Counted from the stretch's first letter, positions 23,894 to 32,653 are shown. The stretch: DNA of 33,685 bases from an uncultured Bacteroidia bacterium (GCA_938028625.1 CALIZB010000088.1:1-33685), one strand, 5' to 3'. Numbers and translations: made by a program. Notes: generated by a model from the sequence alone, not told the origin.

Positions 23894-24001
23894 CAAACAT
23901 AAATTAAAAAAATCAGAAAGTATTTCATTTTTCAATACAGCTCGCGTACTTTAAGGTTTCAGTTGTTTTTGTACATGTTTTTTTATACTTTGCAGGCAAA
24001 T

Positions 24002-24877
24002 ATGCGCATAGCTCTTGTAGGCATTAAAGCCAAACCCGAGTTTAAGGAATTTTACACAAAATTATACACAGTGTTTAATCAGAATGGCATTGAAACACTT
24101 ACCTATTATCTGCTCCGTCAGGAACTGCATAGAATGGGTGTACACCCCGAAAAAGACTATGCTTTTAGAAATGCCCAAGAATGGAATAAAGTAGATTTAG
24201 TTATCAGTCTGGGCGGTGATGGTACAGTGCTAGAAGCGGCACGCATTGCAGGTAGTCTGGAAATTCCTATTCTGGGTATAAATCTTGGTAGATTAGGGTT
24301 TCTAGCCACAACTACTATGGATAAATTAGATGAACTCGTTATACTGCTCAAACAACGTAAATACAGAATGAGTGCGAGAAGTCTTTTACAGTTGCGTTCC
24401 AACAAATCTATTTTTGTAGGATATGATTTTGCCTTAAATGATTTTTCGCTCCACAAAACAAACAATAGTTCCATGATAACCATTCATACGTGGCTAAACG
24501 GTACTCCGCTCAACAGTTATTGGGCAGACGGATTGATTATATCCACTCCCACAGGGGCTACGGGCTATTCGTTAAGCTGTGGAGGGCCTATTATCACTCC
24601 TGATTCCAACTGTTTTGTAATTACCCCTGTTGCACCGCATTCTCTTACAGCACGTCCCTTAGTGATTGCAGACCATCACGAAATAAAATGCACTTTTGAG
24701 TCCCGCAGTCAGACAGCCTTAGCTTCCTTAGACTCCCGCAGCGAACTTATCGGATTAGATTGTGAAGTGTATCTTAAAAAAGCCCCTTTCAAGGTTTTTT
24801 TAGTGTATTTTGAAGAAAATGATTTTTTTGGTGTATTAAGAAACAAACTGTTCTGGGGGATAGATAAAAGAAACTGA
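24002..24877 (+). CDS. nadK: NAD kinase
   Basis: From the ATG at 24002 the protein has 291 residues (MRIALVGIK). The frame is open from 23963, but the 13 extra residues contain a promoter-like TATACTTTG ending 9 nt before 24002. The ATP-binding motif is SLGGDGTVLEAA (GGDG at 71-74), followed by LGINLGRLGFLA, the NDFSLHK strand, and the NAD-binding block DGLIISTPTGATGYSLSCGGPI with VAPHSLTARPLV. All are standard for bacterial NadK, which phosphorylates NAD to NADP in the cytoplasm. It is divergent from rmlC and is followed, 81 bp later, by pdhB. Confidence 0.95.
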   Translation: MRIALVGIKAKPEFKEFYTKLYTVFNQNGIETLTYYLLRQELHRMGVHPEKDYAFRNAQEWNKVDLVISLGGDGTVLEAARIAGSLEIPILGINLGRLGFLATTTMDKLDELVILLKQRKYRMSARSLLQLRSNKSIFVGYDFALNDFSLHKTNNSSMITIHTWLNGTPLNSYWADGLIISTPTGATGYSLSCGGPIITPDSNCFVITPVAPHSLTARPLVIADHHEIKCTFESRSQTALASLDSRSELIGLDCEVYLKKAPFKVFLVYFEENDFFGVLRNKLFWGIDKRN

Positions 24878-24958
24878 AAAAAGATAAACAGATAAAAACA
24901 AGATAAAATTTGTATATCTGTAAAAAAATATACAGTTTTGCAATAAGACAAATATACT

Positions 24959-25948
24959 ATGCGAGAAATTACTTTCAGAGAAGCCTTACGGGAAGCGCTT
25001 CGTGAAGAAATGCAAAGAGACCCTCTTGTTTTTTTAATGGGTGAAGAGGTTGCAGAATACAATGGTGCTTATAAAGTAAGCGAAGGTCTGTTAAAAGAAT
25101 TTGGTGCAGACAGAGTAGTAGACACCCCTATTGCAGAATTAGGATTTGCAGGTATTGGAGTAGGTGCGGCTATGGCAGGACTTCGCCCCGTTATAGAATT
25201 TATGACCTTTAACTTTTCTTTAGTAGCCATAGACCAAGTGATTAACAGTGCGGCTAAAATAATGTCTATGAGCGGAGGACAGTTTAATATTCCTATTGTA
25301 TTCAGAGGACCCAGCGGTTCAGCAGGACAACTTGGCGCACAGCATTCTCAATGTTTTGAAAGTTGGTATGCCAACTGCCCTGGATTAAAAGTGGTCAGTC
25401 CTTCTACTCCTGCTGATGGCAAAGGTTTGCTTAAAGCGGCTATCCGCGACAATGACCCTGTTATTGTAATGGAAAGTGAATTAATGTACGGTAACAAAGG
25501 ACACGTCCCTGACCCTTCCGAAGGAGATTTTATTATCCCTATCGGAAAAGCAGATATTAAACGTTCAGGTAAAGATGTATCTCTCATTACTTTTGGCAAA
25601 ATGGTGCATGTATGCCTTGCCGCCGCCAAAAAATTAGAAGAAATGGGCATAGATGCCGAGGTATTAGATTTGCGTTCTCTGCGCCCATTAGATAATGAAG
25701 CTATTCTAGCCACAGCCAAAAAAACCAATCGTGTGGTTATTGTAGAAGAGAGTTGGCCTTTAGCTTCCATGTCTTCCGAAGTCGCATTCTTAATTCAAAA
25801 CCAAGCATTTGATTATTTAGATGCCCCTATTTTGCGCGTAATGGGAGGTGATGTACCTTTACCTTACGCACCTACTCTCATAGATGCTTATTTACCTAAT
25901 CCTTCACGTGTCATAGACGCTGTAAAAAAAGTAATGTATATCAAGTAG
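24959..25948 (+). CDS. pdhB: Pyruvate dehydrogenase E1 component, beta subunit
   Basis: This 329-residue protein is a canonical E1 beta. It has [15 protein letters not shown] at the start, [18 protein letters not shown], then [20 protein letters not shown] with the cofactor-contacting Glu60, and [17 protein letters not shown] with His129. The C-terminal transketolase domain has [14 protein letters not shown] and [16 protein letters not shown]. With the alpha subunit it decarboxylates pyruvate with thiamine diphosphate and passes acetyl groups to E2. The alpha subunit, E2 and E3 are not next to it here. The sugar isomerase gene begins 7 bp after its stop. A branched-chain or acetoin dehydrogenase beta subunit is the alternative, but the match to pyruvate dehydrogenase is good. 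Confidence 0.92.
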   Translation: MREITFREALREALREEMQRDPLVFLMGEEVAEYNGAYKVSEGLLKEFGADRVVDTPIAELGFAGIGVGAAMAGLRPVIEFMTFNFSLVAIDQVINSAAKIMSMSGGQFNIPIVFRGPSGSAGQLGAQHSQCFESWYANCPGLKVVSPSTPADGKGLLKAAIRDNDPVIVMESELMYGNKGHVPDPSEGDFIIPIGKADIKRSGKDVSLITFGKMVHVCLAAAKKLEEMGIDAEVLDLRSLRPLDNEAILATAKKTNRVVIVEESWPLASMSSEVAFLIQNQAFDYLDAPILRVMGGDVPLPYAPTLIDAYLPNPSRVIDAVKKVMYIK

Positions 25949-25955
25949 ATAAAAA

Positions 25956-26369
25956 ATGTCCTATAAAGAACCAACTTTATTAGATTTTGGCACTATTGGT
26001 GATAGTCAAATTGGATATATTAGTGTAGCAGAATTCCCCAAAAACCTTCCTTTTGAAATTAAACGGGTTTTTTGGACATATTTTACCCCAAACAATATCA
26101 TAAGAGGACGGCATGCTCATAAGGAATTAGAACAAATTCTTATTGCTGTAACAGGTACGATATGGGTTACCACAGAAAATATACACGGTCAAAAAAAAGA
26201 TTTTATTTTAGATGAACCGCGCAAAGGGCTTTATGTCCCCACATTTTATTGGAACGAACTTAAGTTTTCTCATAATGCAGTTTTATTGAGCTTGAACTCT
26301 CAACCCTATAATTCCGAAGAGTACATACGGGATTATCAGGAGTTCAGAAACTATGCAGACAAACTCTGA
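25956..26369 (+). CDS. WxcM/FdtA-like sugar 3,4-ketoisomerase (cupin)
   Basis: This 137-residue single-domain cupin shows the FdtA/QdtA/WxcM C-terminal signature: KRVFWTYFTPNNIIRGRHAHKELEQ with the active-site His pair (His53, His55), then VTGTIWVTTENIHG, RKGLYVPTFYWNELKFS and VLLSLNSQPYNSEEYIRDY. Characterised relatives convert dTDP-4-keto-6-deoxyglucose into the 3-keto isomer on the way to amino-sugars of O-antigens and S-layers. The partner aminotransferase and acyltransferase are not in this window, and some WxcM-like proteins act differently, so the exact reaction is not certain. It begins 7 bp after pdhB, probably in the same transcript, and is followed by a terminator. Confidence 0.85.
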   Translation: MSYKEPTLLDFGTIGDSQIGYISVAEFPKNLPFEIKRVFWTYFTPNNIIRGRHAHKELEQILIAVTGTIWVTTENIHGQKKDFILDEPRKGLYVPTFYWNELKFSHNAVLLSLNSQPYNSEEYIRDYQEFRNYADKL

Positions 26370-26408
26370 ACGCCACCAAAACCTCATTTTTTATATACCT
26401 CTAAATCC

Positions 26409-26441
26409 ATACTGCCCTCTTCACTGACAGGCAGTATTTTT
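26409..26441 (+). terminator. Rho-independent terminator between convergent genes
   Basis: Perfect 8-bp stem ATACTGCC/GGCAGTAT (26409-26416 with 26430-26437) with a 13-nt loop, running into TTTTT. It ends the nadK-pdhB-isomerase side; the T run overlaps the stop codon of the convergent response regulator. Confidence 0.8.
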
Positions 26442-27207
26442 ATATGTCCTTGTGGTTCAAGTTAAGAATTTTTTTGATTGCCTTAGATTTTTCACGACTG
26501 CATAATACTTCATTTTTATCGTTCATCACTATTTTATAGCGGTTGCTGAACCATATTACTAACTCCCTGATTTGCTTTAAATTGATAATCTCTGCCCTGT
26601 TTACTTTGAGAAAATCTTTTTCAGGCAGACGTTGTTCAAAATATTCCAGATTTTGATTGAGATAGTAAGAGATACCCTCTGAAGTAAATACATAACAGCC
26701 TCTGCCTTCTACCTTTACAACAGTAATATCCTCATAATCAATCAGTTTTATTTTATCTTTGTAGGTTACGGGAATTTTTTCACTGAACTTGACCTCTGTC
26801 TGCTGTTTGAGTTCTTGTTTTACTTTTTGTACAGCATTAACGTCATTTGCTTCTTTTATACCACTTTTCAGAATAGCTGTTTGTAGTCTTTCTGTATTAA
26901 ACGGTTTAAGCAGATAATCCACTGCATTGATTTCAAATGCTTTAATAGCATATTCCTGAAAAGCTGTAGTAAAAATAACTTTGGTAGGAATATCTTCGGG
27001 TATATGTTCAGCTACTTCAATGCCTGAAAGCCCTGGCATCTGAATATCTAAAAAAGCAATATGCGGTTTGTAATCCATAATGGCTTGCAAGGCTTCTACC
27101 CCATTTTTAGTTACCGCATCAATAACAATGTCCGGTATGTTTTTAAGCATGTTGGACATTTTTTCGCGAGCAGGAAGTTCATCATCAGCAATAATAACGT
27201 GAATCAT
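26440..27207 (-). CDS. LytTR-family DNA-binding response regulator
   Basis: The 255-residue protein has an N-terminal receiver domain with the acidic pair Asp8/Asp9 (IIADDE), the phospho-acceptor Asp54 in AFLDIQMPG, Thr in IFTTAFQ (about 80) and Lys101 in LLKPF. The C-terminal half is a LytTR domain, with DITVVKVEGRGCYVFTSEG, DFLKVNRAEIINLKQI and YKIVMNDKNEVLCSREKSKAIK. Such regulators bind direct repeats upstream of target genes when phosphorylated, usually by a LytS-type sensor. No kinase gene is adjacent here, so its partner is unknown. It has two tandem -7 boxes close to the start. Confidence 0.93.
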   Translation of the reverse strand: MIHVIIADDELPAREKMSNMLKNIPDIVIDAVTKNGVEALQAIMDYKPHIAFLDIQMPGLSGIEVAEHIPEDIPTKVIFTTAFQEYAIKAFEINAVDYLLKPFNTERLQTAILKSGIKEANDVNAVQKVKQELKQQTEVKFSEKIPVTYKDKIKLIDYEDITVVKVEGRGCYVFTSEGISYYLNQNLEYFEQRLPEKDFLKVNRAEIINLKQIRELVIWFSNRYKIVMNDKNEVLCSREKSKAIKKILNLNHKDI

Positions 27208-27215
27208 TTTGTGAG

Positions 27216-27231
27216 CAAAAATACAAAAATA
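27216..27231 (-). promoter_or_regulatory. Tandem -7 boxes (TATTTTTG twice) for the LytTR gene
   Basis: Two perfect TAnnTTTG matches back to back on the minus strand (27231-27224 and 27223-27216). The nearer one ends 8 nt before the ATG at 27207. Confidence 0.55.
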
Positions 27232-27269
27232 TCTTGGTTAATGGTAAAGGCTGTTGTTTTCATATGGTG

Positions 27270-29021
27270 TTACTGCTGAGGTATAAAAACCTGCTCTGAC
27301 TGAATAAATACAGGAAATCGCTGATAGTTTTCCACATTCAGCTTCCATATATTAGGCTTTTCTGTGGACTCAAAACCTAACTTCGGGTAATGTTCCTTTA
27401 CCATGCTATTTTTGGAAGTAGGAATATATTCTCCAATGATATGTTCAAATCCATTTTTTTGGGCATAGTCTACAAGCGTGTTAAGTACAAACTGTTCTAC
27501 ACCGCGTTTTAATACTCTACAACTCATCAGCCACGTATCTATAAATAAGGTTTTTTCATTTTGTTTTTGCAATATCACCACACTAATTAAACCATAACTG
27601 CCAAATTTATCTGTTAAACAAAAATAAAACGGAATATAATTTTTATCGGTTGCTATTCTTTGTATATCGGCTTCTGTGTAGCGCACTGTGCGTAAATTAA
27701 ATTGATTTGACCTTTGGGTAAGCTGTGCTATGCGCGGTACATAAAAAGAATTTGTAAAATCTCCGACTTCGGCTGTCATGTTCAAACTTTGTAGGTATTC
27801 ATCAATAGAAGAGTATTGCGCTTGTGATTTTCGGCGAGTATCTTCGGTTTGGTACATTTCTGTACGCGCGGTATCATCTTGGGTAAAAGATGCGGTTTCA
27901 AATAAATTAAGGGTTTCTAAATAAGAAACATATTCTGCGGGATCCTCGGGCAATTCAGGTACGCATACATCAGGTAATTGAGTACGTACTAAATTACGCT
28001 CAAAAGGATTGTCATCTAAAAATACTATGCTATCAAAACCAATTTCTAATATGCTCTGAATATAGCGTATGTTATCAGCTTTATTTTCCCAATTAGCAAC
28101 AAAAACAGCAATATCATTCAATTTAAGTACCATATCAGGATGTTTTTCAAAAGGTTCTTTGGCTACATGCTCATCATTTTTACTGCACACACAAAGTATA
28201 ATGCCGCGTTCTTTGAGCTTTTTGGCATAATACTGCAAGTCAGTAAAAGCCTTTCCTATACCTACATCGCCAATTTGAAGGTTATCTATACCGTCATCAC
28301 CAATAACGCCCCCCCATGTGGTATTGTCCAAATCTAAAATTAAACACTTCTTGAATTTACCTTGTATAGAAAGTATTATATCTACAACGCTTTTAGCAAT
28401 ATAGGGCAAAAAATCTATATCATACACTTGATTAGCTGTATAATACAAACTTGGCTTAAATGCTTTTTCTTTACCTACTAAATTATGCAATGCCGATATA
28501 TCCTGAATAAATACATTCTTGTACTGTTGTACAAGGTTCATAAGTTCAAAGTTAATTTTTCTTACTTGGTATAACCATGAACACTGCGTTTTATTAGCAT
28601 AATTACCAAATACTGCATCGTCAAGTTCTGCGAGATTACTAAAAATGATGTTTGTTTTAATATTTTGATTAACAGTATCCCACCATAATTTTACTTTATC
28701 AAGATACTGTGTAGCAAAATGGGCTTTATCGGCTAGATCAAGGGCATTAAATTTAAGTTGTTGTTTTTTAGAACTTGTAGAAATAAAAATATATTGTGGT
28801 TGAAAATGATACAATTCACTTTCAGGATTAAAAATTTCAGTGTCAATAGCATCAAAATCTGCTTCATAAAGAGAGAGTTTTACTTTATTTTCATGAGCAA
28901 CGGCTTTAAGCATATCACAGAGTTTTTGCGTAGCAAAGTCCCCCAAAACGGCTATCTTTAACTCATACAAAGGTAAAACGGGTTGTTTAAGAATTTTTTT
29001 ATATTCAGAATACGTTTTCAT
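27270..29021 (-). CDS. FkbH-like HAD-IIIC phosphatase/acyl-loading protein with GNAT-like C-terminus
   Basis: From the ATG at 29021 the protein has 583 residues; an in-frame ATG at 29081 is less likely because a near-consensus box (TATTATTG, 29026-29033) lies just before 29021. An N-terminal segment with AVLGDFATQKL and IFISTSS resembles the SGNH-like part of FkbH proteins. The HAD domain starts with CLILDLDNTTWGGVIGDDG (nucleophile Asp230, Asp232) and continues with LCVCSKND and FLDDNPFERNLVR. The C-terminal FYVPRIAQLTQRSNQFNLRT and DTWLMSCRVLKRGVEQ look like the GNAT-type domain of this family. Characterised FkbH proteins load glyceryl-phosphate onto acyl carrier proteins. No carrier protein or synthase is adjacent, so a role in surface-glycan or lipid modification is only inferred. 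Confidence 0.85.
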   Translation of the reverse strand: MKTYSEYKKILKQPVLPLYELKIAVLGDFATQKLCDMLKAVAHENKVKLSLYEADFDAIDTEIFNPESELYHFQPQYIFISTSSKKQQLKFNALDLADKAHFATQYLDKVKLWWDTVNQNIKTNIIFSNLAELDDAVFGNYANKTQCSWLYQVRKINFELMNLVQQYKNVFIQDISALHNLVGKEKAFKPSLYYTANQVYDIDFLPYIAKSVVDIILSIQGKFKKCLILDLDNTTWGGVIGDDGIDNLQIGDVGIGKAFTDLQYYAKKLKERGIILCVCSKNDEHVAKEPFEKHPDMVLKLNDIAVFVANWENKADNIRYIQSILEIGFDSIVFLDDNPFERNLVRTQLPDVCVPELPEDPAEYVSYLETLNLFETASFTQDDTARTEMYQTEDTRRKSQAQYSSIDEYLQSLNMTAEVGDFTNSFYVPRIAQLTQRSNQFNLRTVRYTEADIQRIATDKNYIPFYFCLTDKFGSYGLISVVILQKQNEKTLFIDTWLMSCRVLKRGVEQFVLNTLVDYAQKNGFEHIIGEYIPTSKNSMVKEHYPKLGFESTEKPNIWKLNVENYQRFPVFIQSEQVFIPQQ

Positions 29022-29110
29022 GCTACAATAATACGAAAATAAAAGGTTGAAAGCACTTTTGTATTCTGATATGCTTTTCAAAATGCCTTATATTTTTTAG
29101 AAAAATATCG

Positions 29111-29118
29111 GATATTTG
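29111..29118 (+). promoter_or_regulatory. Near-consensus -7 box (GATATTTG) before the large barrel gene
   Basis: One mismatch to TAnnTTTG, ending 7 nt before the GTG at 29126. An A/T palindrome (29090-29108) lies just upstream. Confidence 0.4.
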
Positions 29119-29125
29119 TATATTC

Positions 29126-32100
29126 GTGTGGTGTAAAACAAGGTTTTTATGGGTTTTTATTGTGTTTTCGTGTATACAGGTATATGCACAATATACCAAC
29201 CTGCAAAAACATACTTTTACGCGTATACAACCCCAAGATACGGTATATTTTCCTGTTCAAAATGTTAATACTAACACTATTGAACTACCTGACAGCATTA
29301 AAGCAGACTTTGAAATTATTCCGTTCAAAAATTTTATGGTGTATCATGGTAATAAAGTGCTTAAAAATATAACTATAACGTATCGTGTTTTGCCTGTAAA
29401 TGTACCTACGGTGTATTATAGAAGAAAAAAAGTACCAGGTAGCACCAAAGATACTATCAAAACTAATACAAGTATACTCTCCGTAACCGAAATACCGTAC
29501 GAATATGAAGATAAAGGTTTAGGTTTTGAATTTTCTAAACTCAATAAGCAAGGTAGTCTGACGCGGGGCATCACTTTTGGAAACAATCAAGATTTAGTAG
29601 TGAATTCAGGTTTGAGATTGCAGTTTAATGGTAATCTTAATAAAGACATCAGCATTGTGGCGGCTATTACTGATGAGAATATTCCTATACAGCCTGATGG
29701 CAATACTGCCCAAGTTACAGATTTTAACCGCATTTTTATTCAAGTTAAAGGTAAAAAAACTACGCTTACGTTAGGTGATTATGAGCTTCGTAAGTCTGAT
29801 GGCGAATTTTTACGCTATTACAAAAACGTTCAAGGTGCAAGAATAGTTGTAGAAGATAAAGCAGTATGGAAAAATATATGGAAAAGCAAAGAATTATATG
29901 GTGCAGTATCTGTTGCCAAAGGGAAATTCAAAAATGATACCTTTTCAGGTAAAGAAGGTGTACAAGGTCCGTATCGTTTAACAGGCAGAAATAATGAACT
30001 GTTTATTATTATTCTGGCAGGTTCAGAAAAAGTGTATATCAATGGAGAACTCAAACAACGCGGCGAACAGGCAGACTACGTAATTGATTACAATGCCGCA
30101 CAGATAACTTTTACTAATAATTGCATTATCAATGCATATTCTCGCATTGTGGTAGATTTTGAATATGCCGACAGAAATTACACTCGTACTAATTATGCGT
30201 TTGGTTTTCGGCAAGAAGTAGCAAAAAAACTTAACCTTGAACTACATCATTATACAGAGAGAGATAACCCTAATGCCCGTATTGAAGGTAACCTCAGTGA
30301 CGCAGAAAAATCCATCATTCAAAAAATAGGTGATACGCTTCAAAAAGCATTTATTCCCTCTATACGTATAGATACCGCTAATAAACAAATCCGCTATGCT
30401 AAAAGAGATACTACTATTGGTGCGAATACTTATACCTACTATTATTTTTCTACGCATAAAGACTCAGCTATTTATGCTATCAGTTTCTCACCTACACGCG
30501 GAGATTATCGCAAGAAACAAAGTTTAATCAATGGAACTATTTTTGAATGGGTAGCTCCTGTGGCAGGTATTCCACAAGGTGATTATGCTCCCGTACAATT
30601 GATTGTAGTACCTAATAGTTATAGCATGACAAGCGTATCCGCAAAGTATGATATAAAAAATTGGCAATTACATAGCGAAACAGCAATAAGTAATGTAGAT
30701 AAAAACCTTTATTCTTCTCTCAATGACAATGATAACATAGGATTAGCACAACATTTTAGCCTTTTGGGAAAAAGTACATTCAAAGATACTACTAAAAAAT
30801 TGCTTTATGAATTTGCGTTTAAAGAAATAAACCCTCGTTTTACTGCTATTGACCGCTTTGAAATTGCTGAATTTGCAAGAGAATGGAATATTCCAACAGA
30901 ATTGCTTAATATACAACAATCTACAAGGTATTCAGGAACAATTCAGTATAAAACTAAAACACAACAATACAAACTACTTATTGGCAGATTCGCCCGTACA
31001 GACAGTTTTTCTGCTAATAAAATACGTTTAGAAAATCAATGGAATGCAAAACATCTCATAGGAACAGCCTTTGCTGAATACTTTAATGATACATACAAAA
31101 ATACTTTTACTACCTGGTACAGAAGTATTGGCAATCTTACAAAACCATTCAAATTTACGCATATTGGCATAAATTATATCTATGAAAACAAAGTAAATCA
31201 GGATATTGAGATGGATACACTGCTTGCAGGTGGATATATTTTCAAAGAAATTGAACCTTTTATCAAAAATACTTCAAAGCAAAAATTAGAATATGTACTT
31301 AAATACAACTATCGTGAAGATTTCGCTACACCGCTAAATAAAAGTTTGTTTAAGAACATTGCTAATACATACACTGCAAAATTTGCCTATCAAGAATGGG
31401 ATAAAATAAAGTTCAGATGGAATAATACCTATCGTGAATTTAAGGTAATAGACAGCGTTTTTATCCGTCAGGGCTTAAAAAATCAACAAACTTTGGTGAG
31501 CAACCTACAAATTGACCAAGAATGGTTAAAAAGAGCATTTTTAAGCACTACATTTATTGAGTATATGTCTGAGCGCGAACAAAAACGGCAAGTAGCTTTT
31601 GTAGAGGTACAACCAGGTATGGGAACACATCTTTGGAACGACTATAATAACAATGGTATTCAGGAAATTAACGAATTTGAACCTTCACCATTTATAGATA
31701 GAGCAAGATATGTACGTATTTTTTTGCTTACTAATGAATTTGTACCTGCTCTAAGTCAAAAATTTGGACAAAATTTTAATATCAATCTTGCCAAAGTGAT
31801 TAAAGGGAATACAGTTTATCATACCATATTAAAGCGTTTATCCTTACAAAGTAATACGCGTATTGAACAAAAATACCTCTCTGACGGAAAAATTAACTTT
31901 TCTTTACCATGGCAAGTCAATTTGGATAATATCAATTTGTTGTCTGCCACACAGTTATTCAAAAATATTTTTTATTACAATCGTAGTGGGCTGGGCAAAG
32001 GGGGCTTTGGGTTTGATGTTGAATATACTCACAATAAAAATAAATTATTTCTTTCTAATGGTTTTGAAACACGTACTAATCCTTATTGGCAATATACACT

Positions 32101-32602
32101 TCGTACTGTACTTAAACAGAAATATGGTTTTTATCTTATTTACAAAACAGCACAAAAACAAGTATTCACTGATTTTGCAGATAATCGCAATTTTGATATT
32201 GAACAAAAACTGTATGAAATCCGCTTTAATACTCAAATCAATAGAAACTTACGTGTTTCGCTTAAACAATCTTTTGACCAAAAAAATAATCGTTGGAATA
32301 AAGACACTACGTATGCAAATATACTCAAAACAGGCATAGATATTAAGTATCTAGTAGGTACAAAAACGAATTTATCCATTCTTACAGATTATGCTCAGAT
32401 TAAATACAATGGTGCTACTAATGCTCCTATTGAATTTGAACTGTTAGAAGGGTTACGCAAAGGACAAAATATACTTTGGAATGTGCAATTAAATCAAAGT
32501 CTTACACAAAGTTTGCAATTAACTATTATGTATGACGGCAGAGCAAATAAAGGCAGTAAAACTGTTCATACAGGGCGTATGCAATTAAGATTGATATTTT
32601 AG
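29126..32602 (+). CDS. Large outer-membrane beta-barrel protein of unknown function
   Basis: The 1158-residue protein starts at GTG; there is no in-frame ATG near the signal peptide (LWVFIVFSCIQVYA, cleavage before QYTNL). An N-terminal domain (about 25-230) has QGSLTRGITFGNNQDLVVNS and ITDENIPIQPDGNTAQ, a block that recalls the start of large Bacteroidota barrels such as SprA. A domain with YVIDYNAAQITFTN follows. The rest is amphipathic strands rich in Tyr, Trp, Phe and Lys, ending RMQLRLIF with a C-terminal Phe, the usual barrel-assembly signal. An EF-hand-type loop DYNNNGIQEINE (839-850) sits in the barrel region. It is far shorter than SprA (about 2400 residues), so it is not that translocon. 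It is divergent from the FkbH-like gene and base composition is very AT-rich. Confidence 0.75.
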   Translation: MWCKTRFLWVFIVFSCIQVYAQYTNLQKHTFTRIQPQDTVYFPVQNVNTNTIELPDSIKADFEIIPFKNFMVYHGNKVLKNITITYRVLPVNVPTVYYRRKKVPGSTKDTIKTNTSILSVTEIPYEYEDKGLGFEFSKLNKQGSLTRGITFGNNQDLVVNSGLRLQFNGNLNKDISIVAAITDENIPIQPDGNTAQVTDFNRIFIQVKGKKTTLTLGDYELRKSDGEFLRYYKNVQGARIVVEDKAVWKNIWKSKELYGAVSVAKGKFKNDTFSGKEGVQGPYRLTGRNNELFIIILAGSEKVYINGELKQRGEQADYVIDYNAAQITFTNNCIINAYSRIVVDFEYADRNYTRTNYAFGFRQEVAKKLNLELHHYTERDNPNARIEGNLSDAEKSIIQKIGDTLQKAFIPSIRIDTANKQIRYAKRDTTIGANTYTYYYFSTHKDSAIYAISFSPTRGDYRKKQSLINGTIFEWVAPVAGIPQGDYAPVQLIVVPNSYSMTSVSAKYDIKNWQLHSETAISNVDKNLYSSLNDNDNIGLAQHFSLLGKSTFKDTTKKLLYEFAFKEINPRFTAIDRFEIAEFAREWNIPTELLNIQQSTRYSGTIQYKTKTQQYKLLIGRFARTDSFSANKIRLENQWNAKHLIGTAFAEYFNDTYKNTFTTWYRSIGNLTKPFKFTHIGINYIYENKVNQDIEMDTLLAGGYIFKEIEPFIKNTSKQKLEYVLKYNYREDFATPLNKSLFKNIANTYTAKFAYQEWDKIKFRWNNTYREFKVIDSVFIRQGLKNQQTLVSNLQIDQEWLKRAFLSTTFIEYMSEREQKRQVAFVEVQPGMGTHLWNDYNNNGIQEINEFEPSPFIDRARYVRIFLLTNEFVPALSQKFGQNFNINLAKVIKGNTVYHTILKRLSLQSNTRIEQKYLSDGKINFSLPWQVNLDNINLLSATQLFKNIFYYNRSGLGKGGFGFDVEYTHNKNKLFLSNGFETRTNPYWQYTLRTVLKQKYGFYLIYKTAQKQVFTDFADNRNFDIEQKLYEIRFNTQINRNLRVSLKQSFDQKNNRWNKDTTYANILKTGIDIKYLVGTKTNLSILTDYAQIKYNGATNAPIEFELLEGLRKGQNILWNVQLNQSLTQSLQLTIMYDGRANKGSKTVHTGRMQLRLIF

Positions 32603-32622
32603 AAACAATAAAGTAAAATCAG

Positions 32623-32630
32623 TAATTTTG
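32623..32630 (+). promoter_or_regulatory. -7 box (TAATTTTG) for the methyltransferase gene
   Basis: Perfect TAnnTTTG ending 23 nt before the ATG at 32654, within the 51-bp gap after the barrel gene. Confidence 0.5.
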
Positions 32631-32653
32631 TAAAGAAACAAAGTGTAAAGTTA

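Noticed and set aside
23875-23928. N-terminal extension of rmlC resembling a signal peptide
   Set aside because: RmlC is cytoplasmic, the extension contains two -7 boxes, and the ATG at 23874 gives the family's normal length.
25348-25770. 140-residue minus-strand frame antisense to pdhB
   Set aside because: pdhB on the other strand is unmistakable; the antisense translation has no recognisable motif.
29090-29108. A/T palindrome ATATTTTT-TAG-AAAAATAT upstream of the large barrel gene
   Set aside because: Composed only of A/T in a very AT-rich spacer, so it is weak evidence for an operator; noted only for its position next to the -7-like box.
31863-32339. 158-residue plus-strand frame inside the large barrel gene
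   Set aside because: Out-of-frame shadow of a gene with a clear signal peptide and barrel pattern; its translation is rich in Ile, Leu and Lys as expected of AT-rich DNA, and shows no motif.
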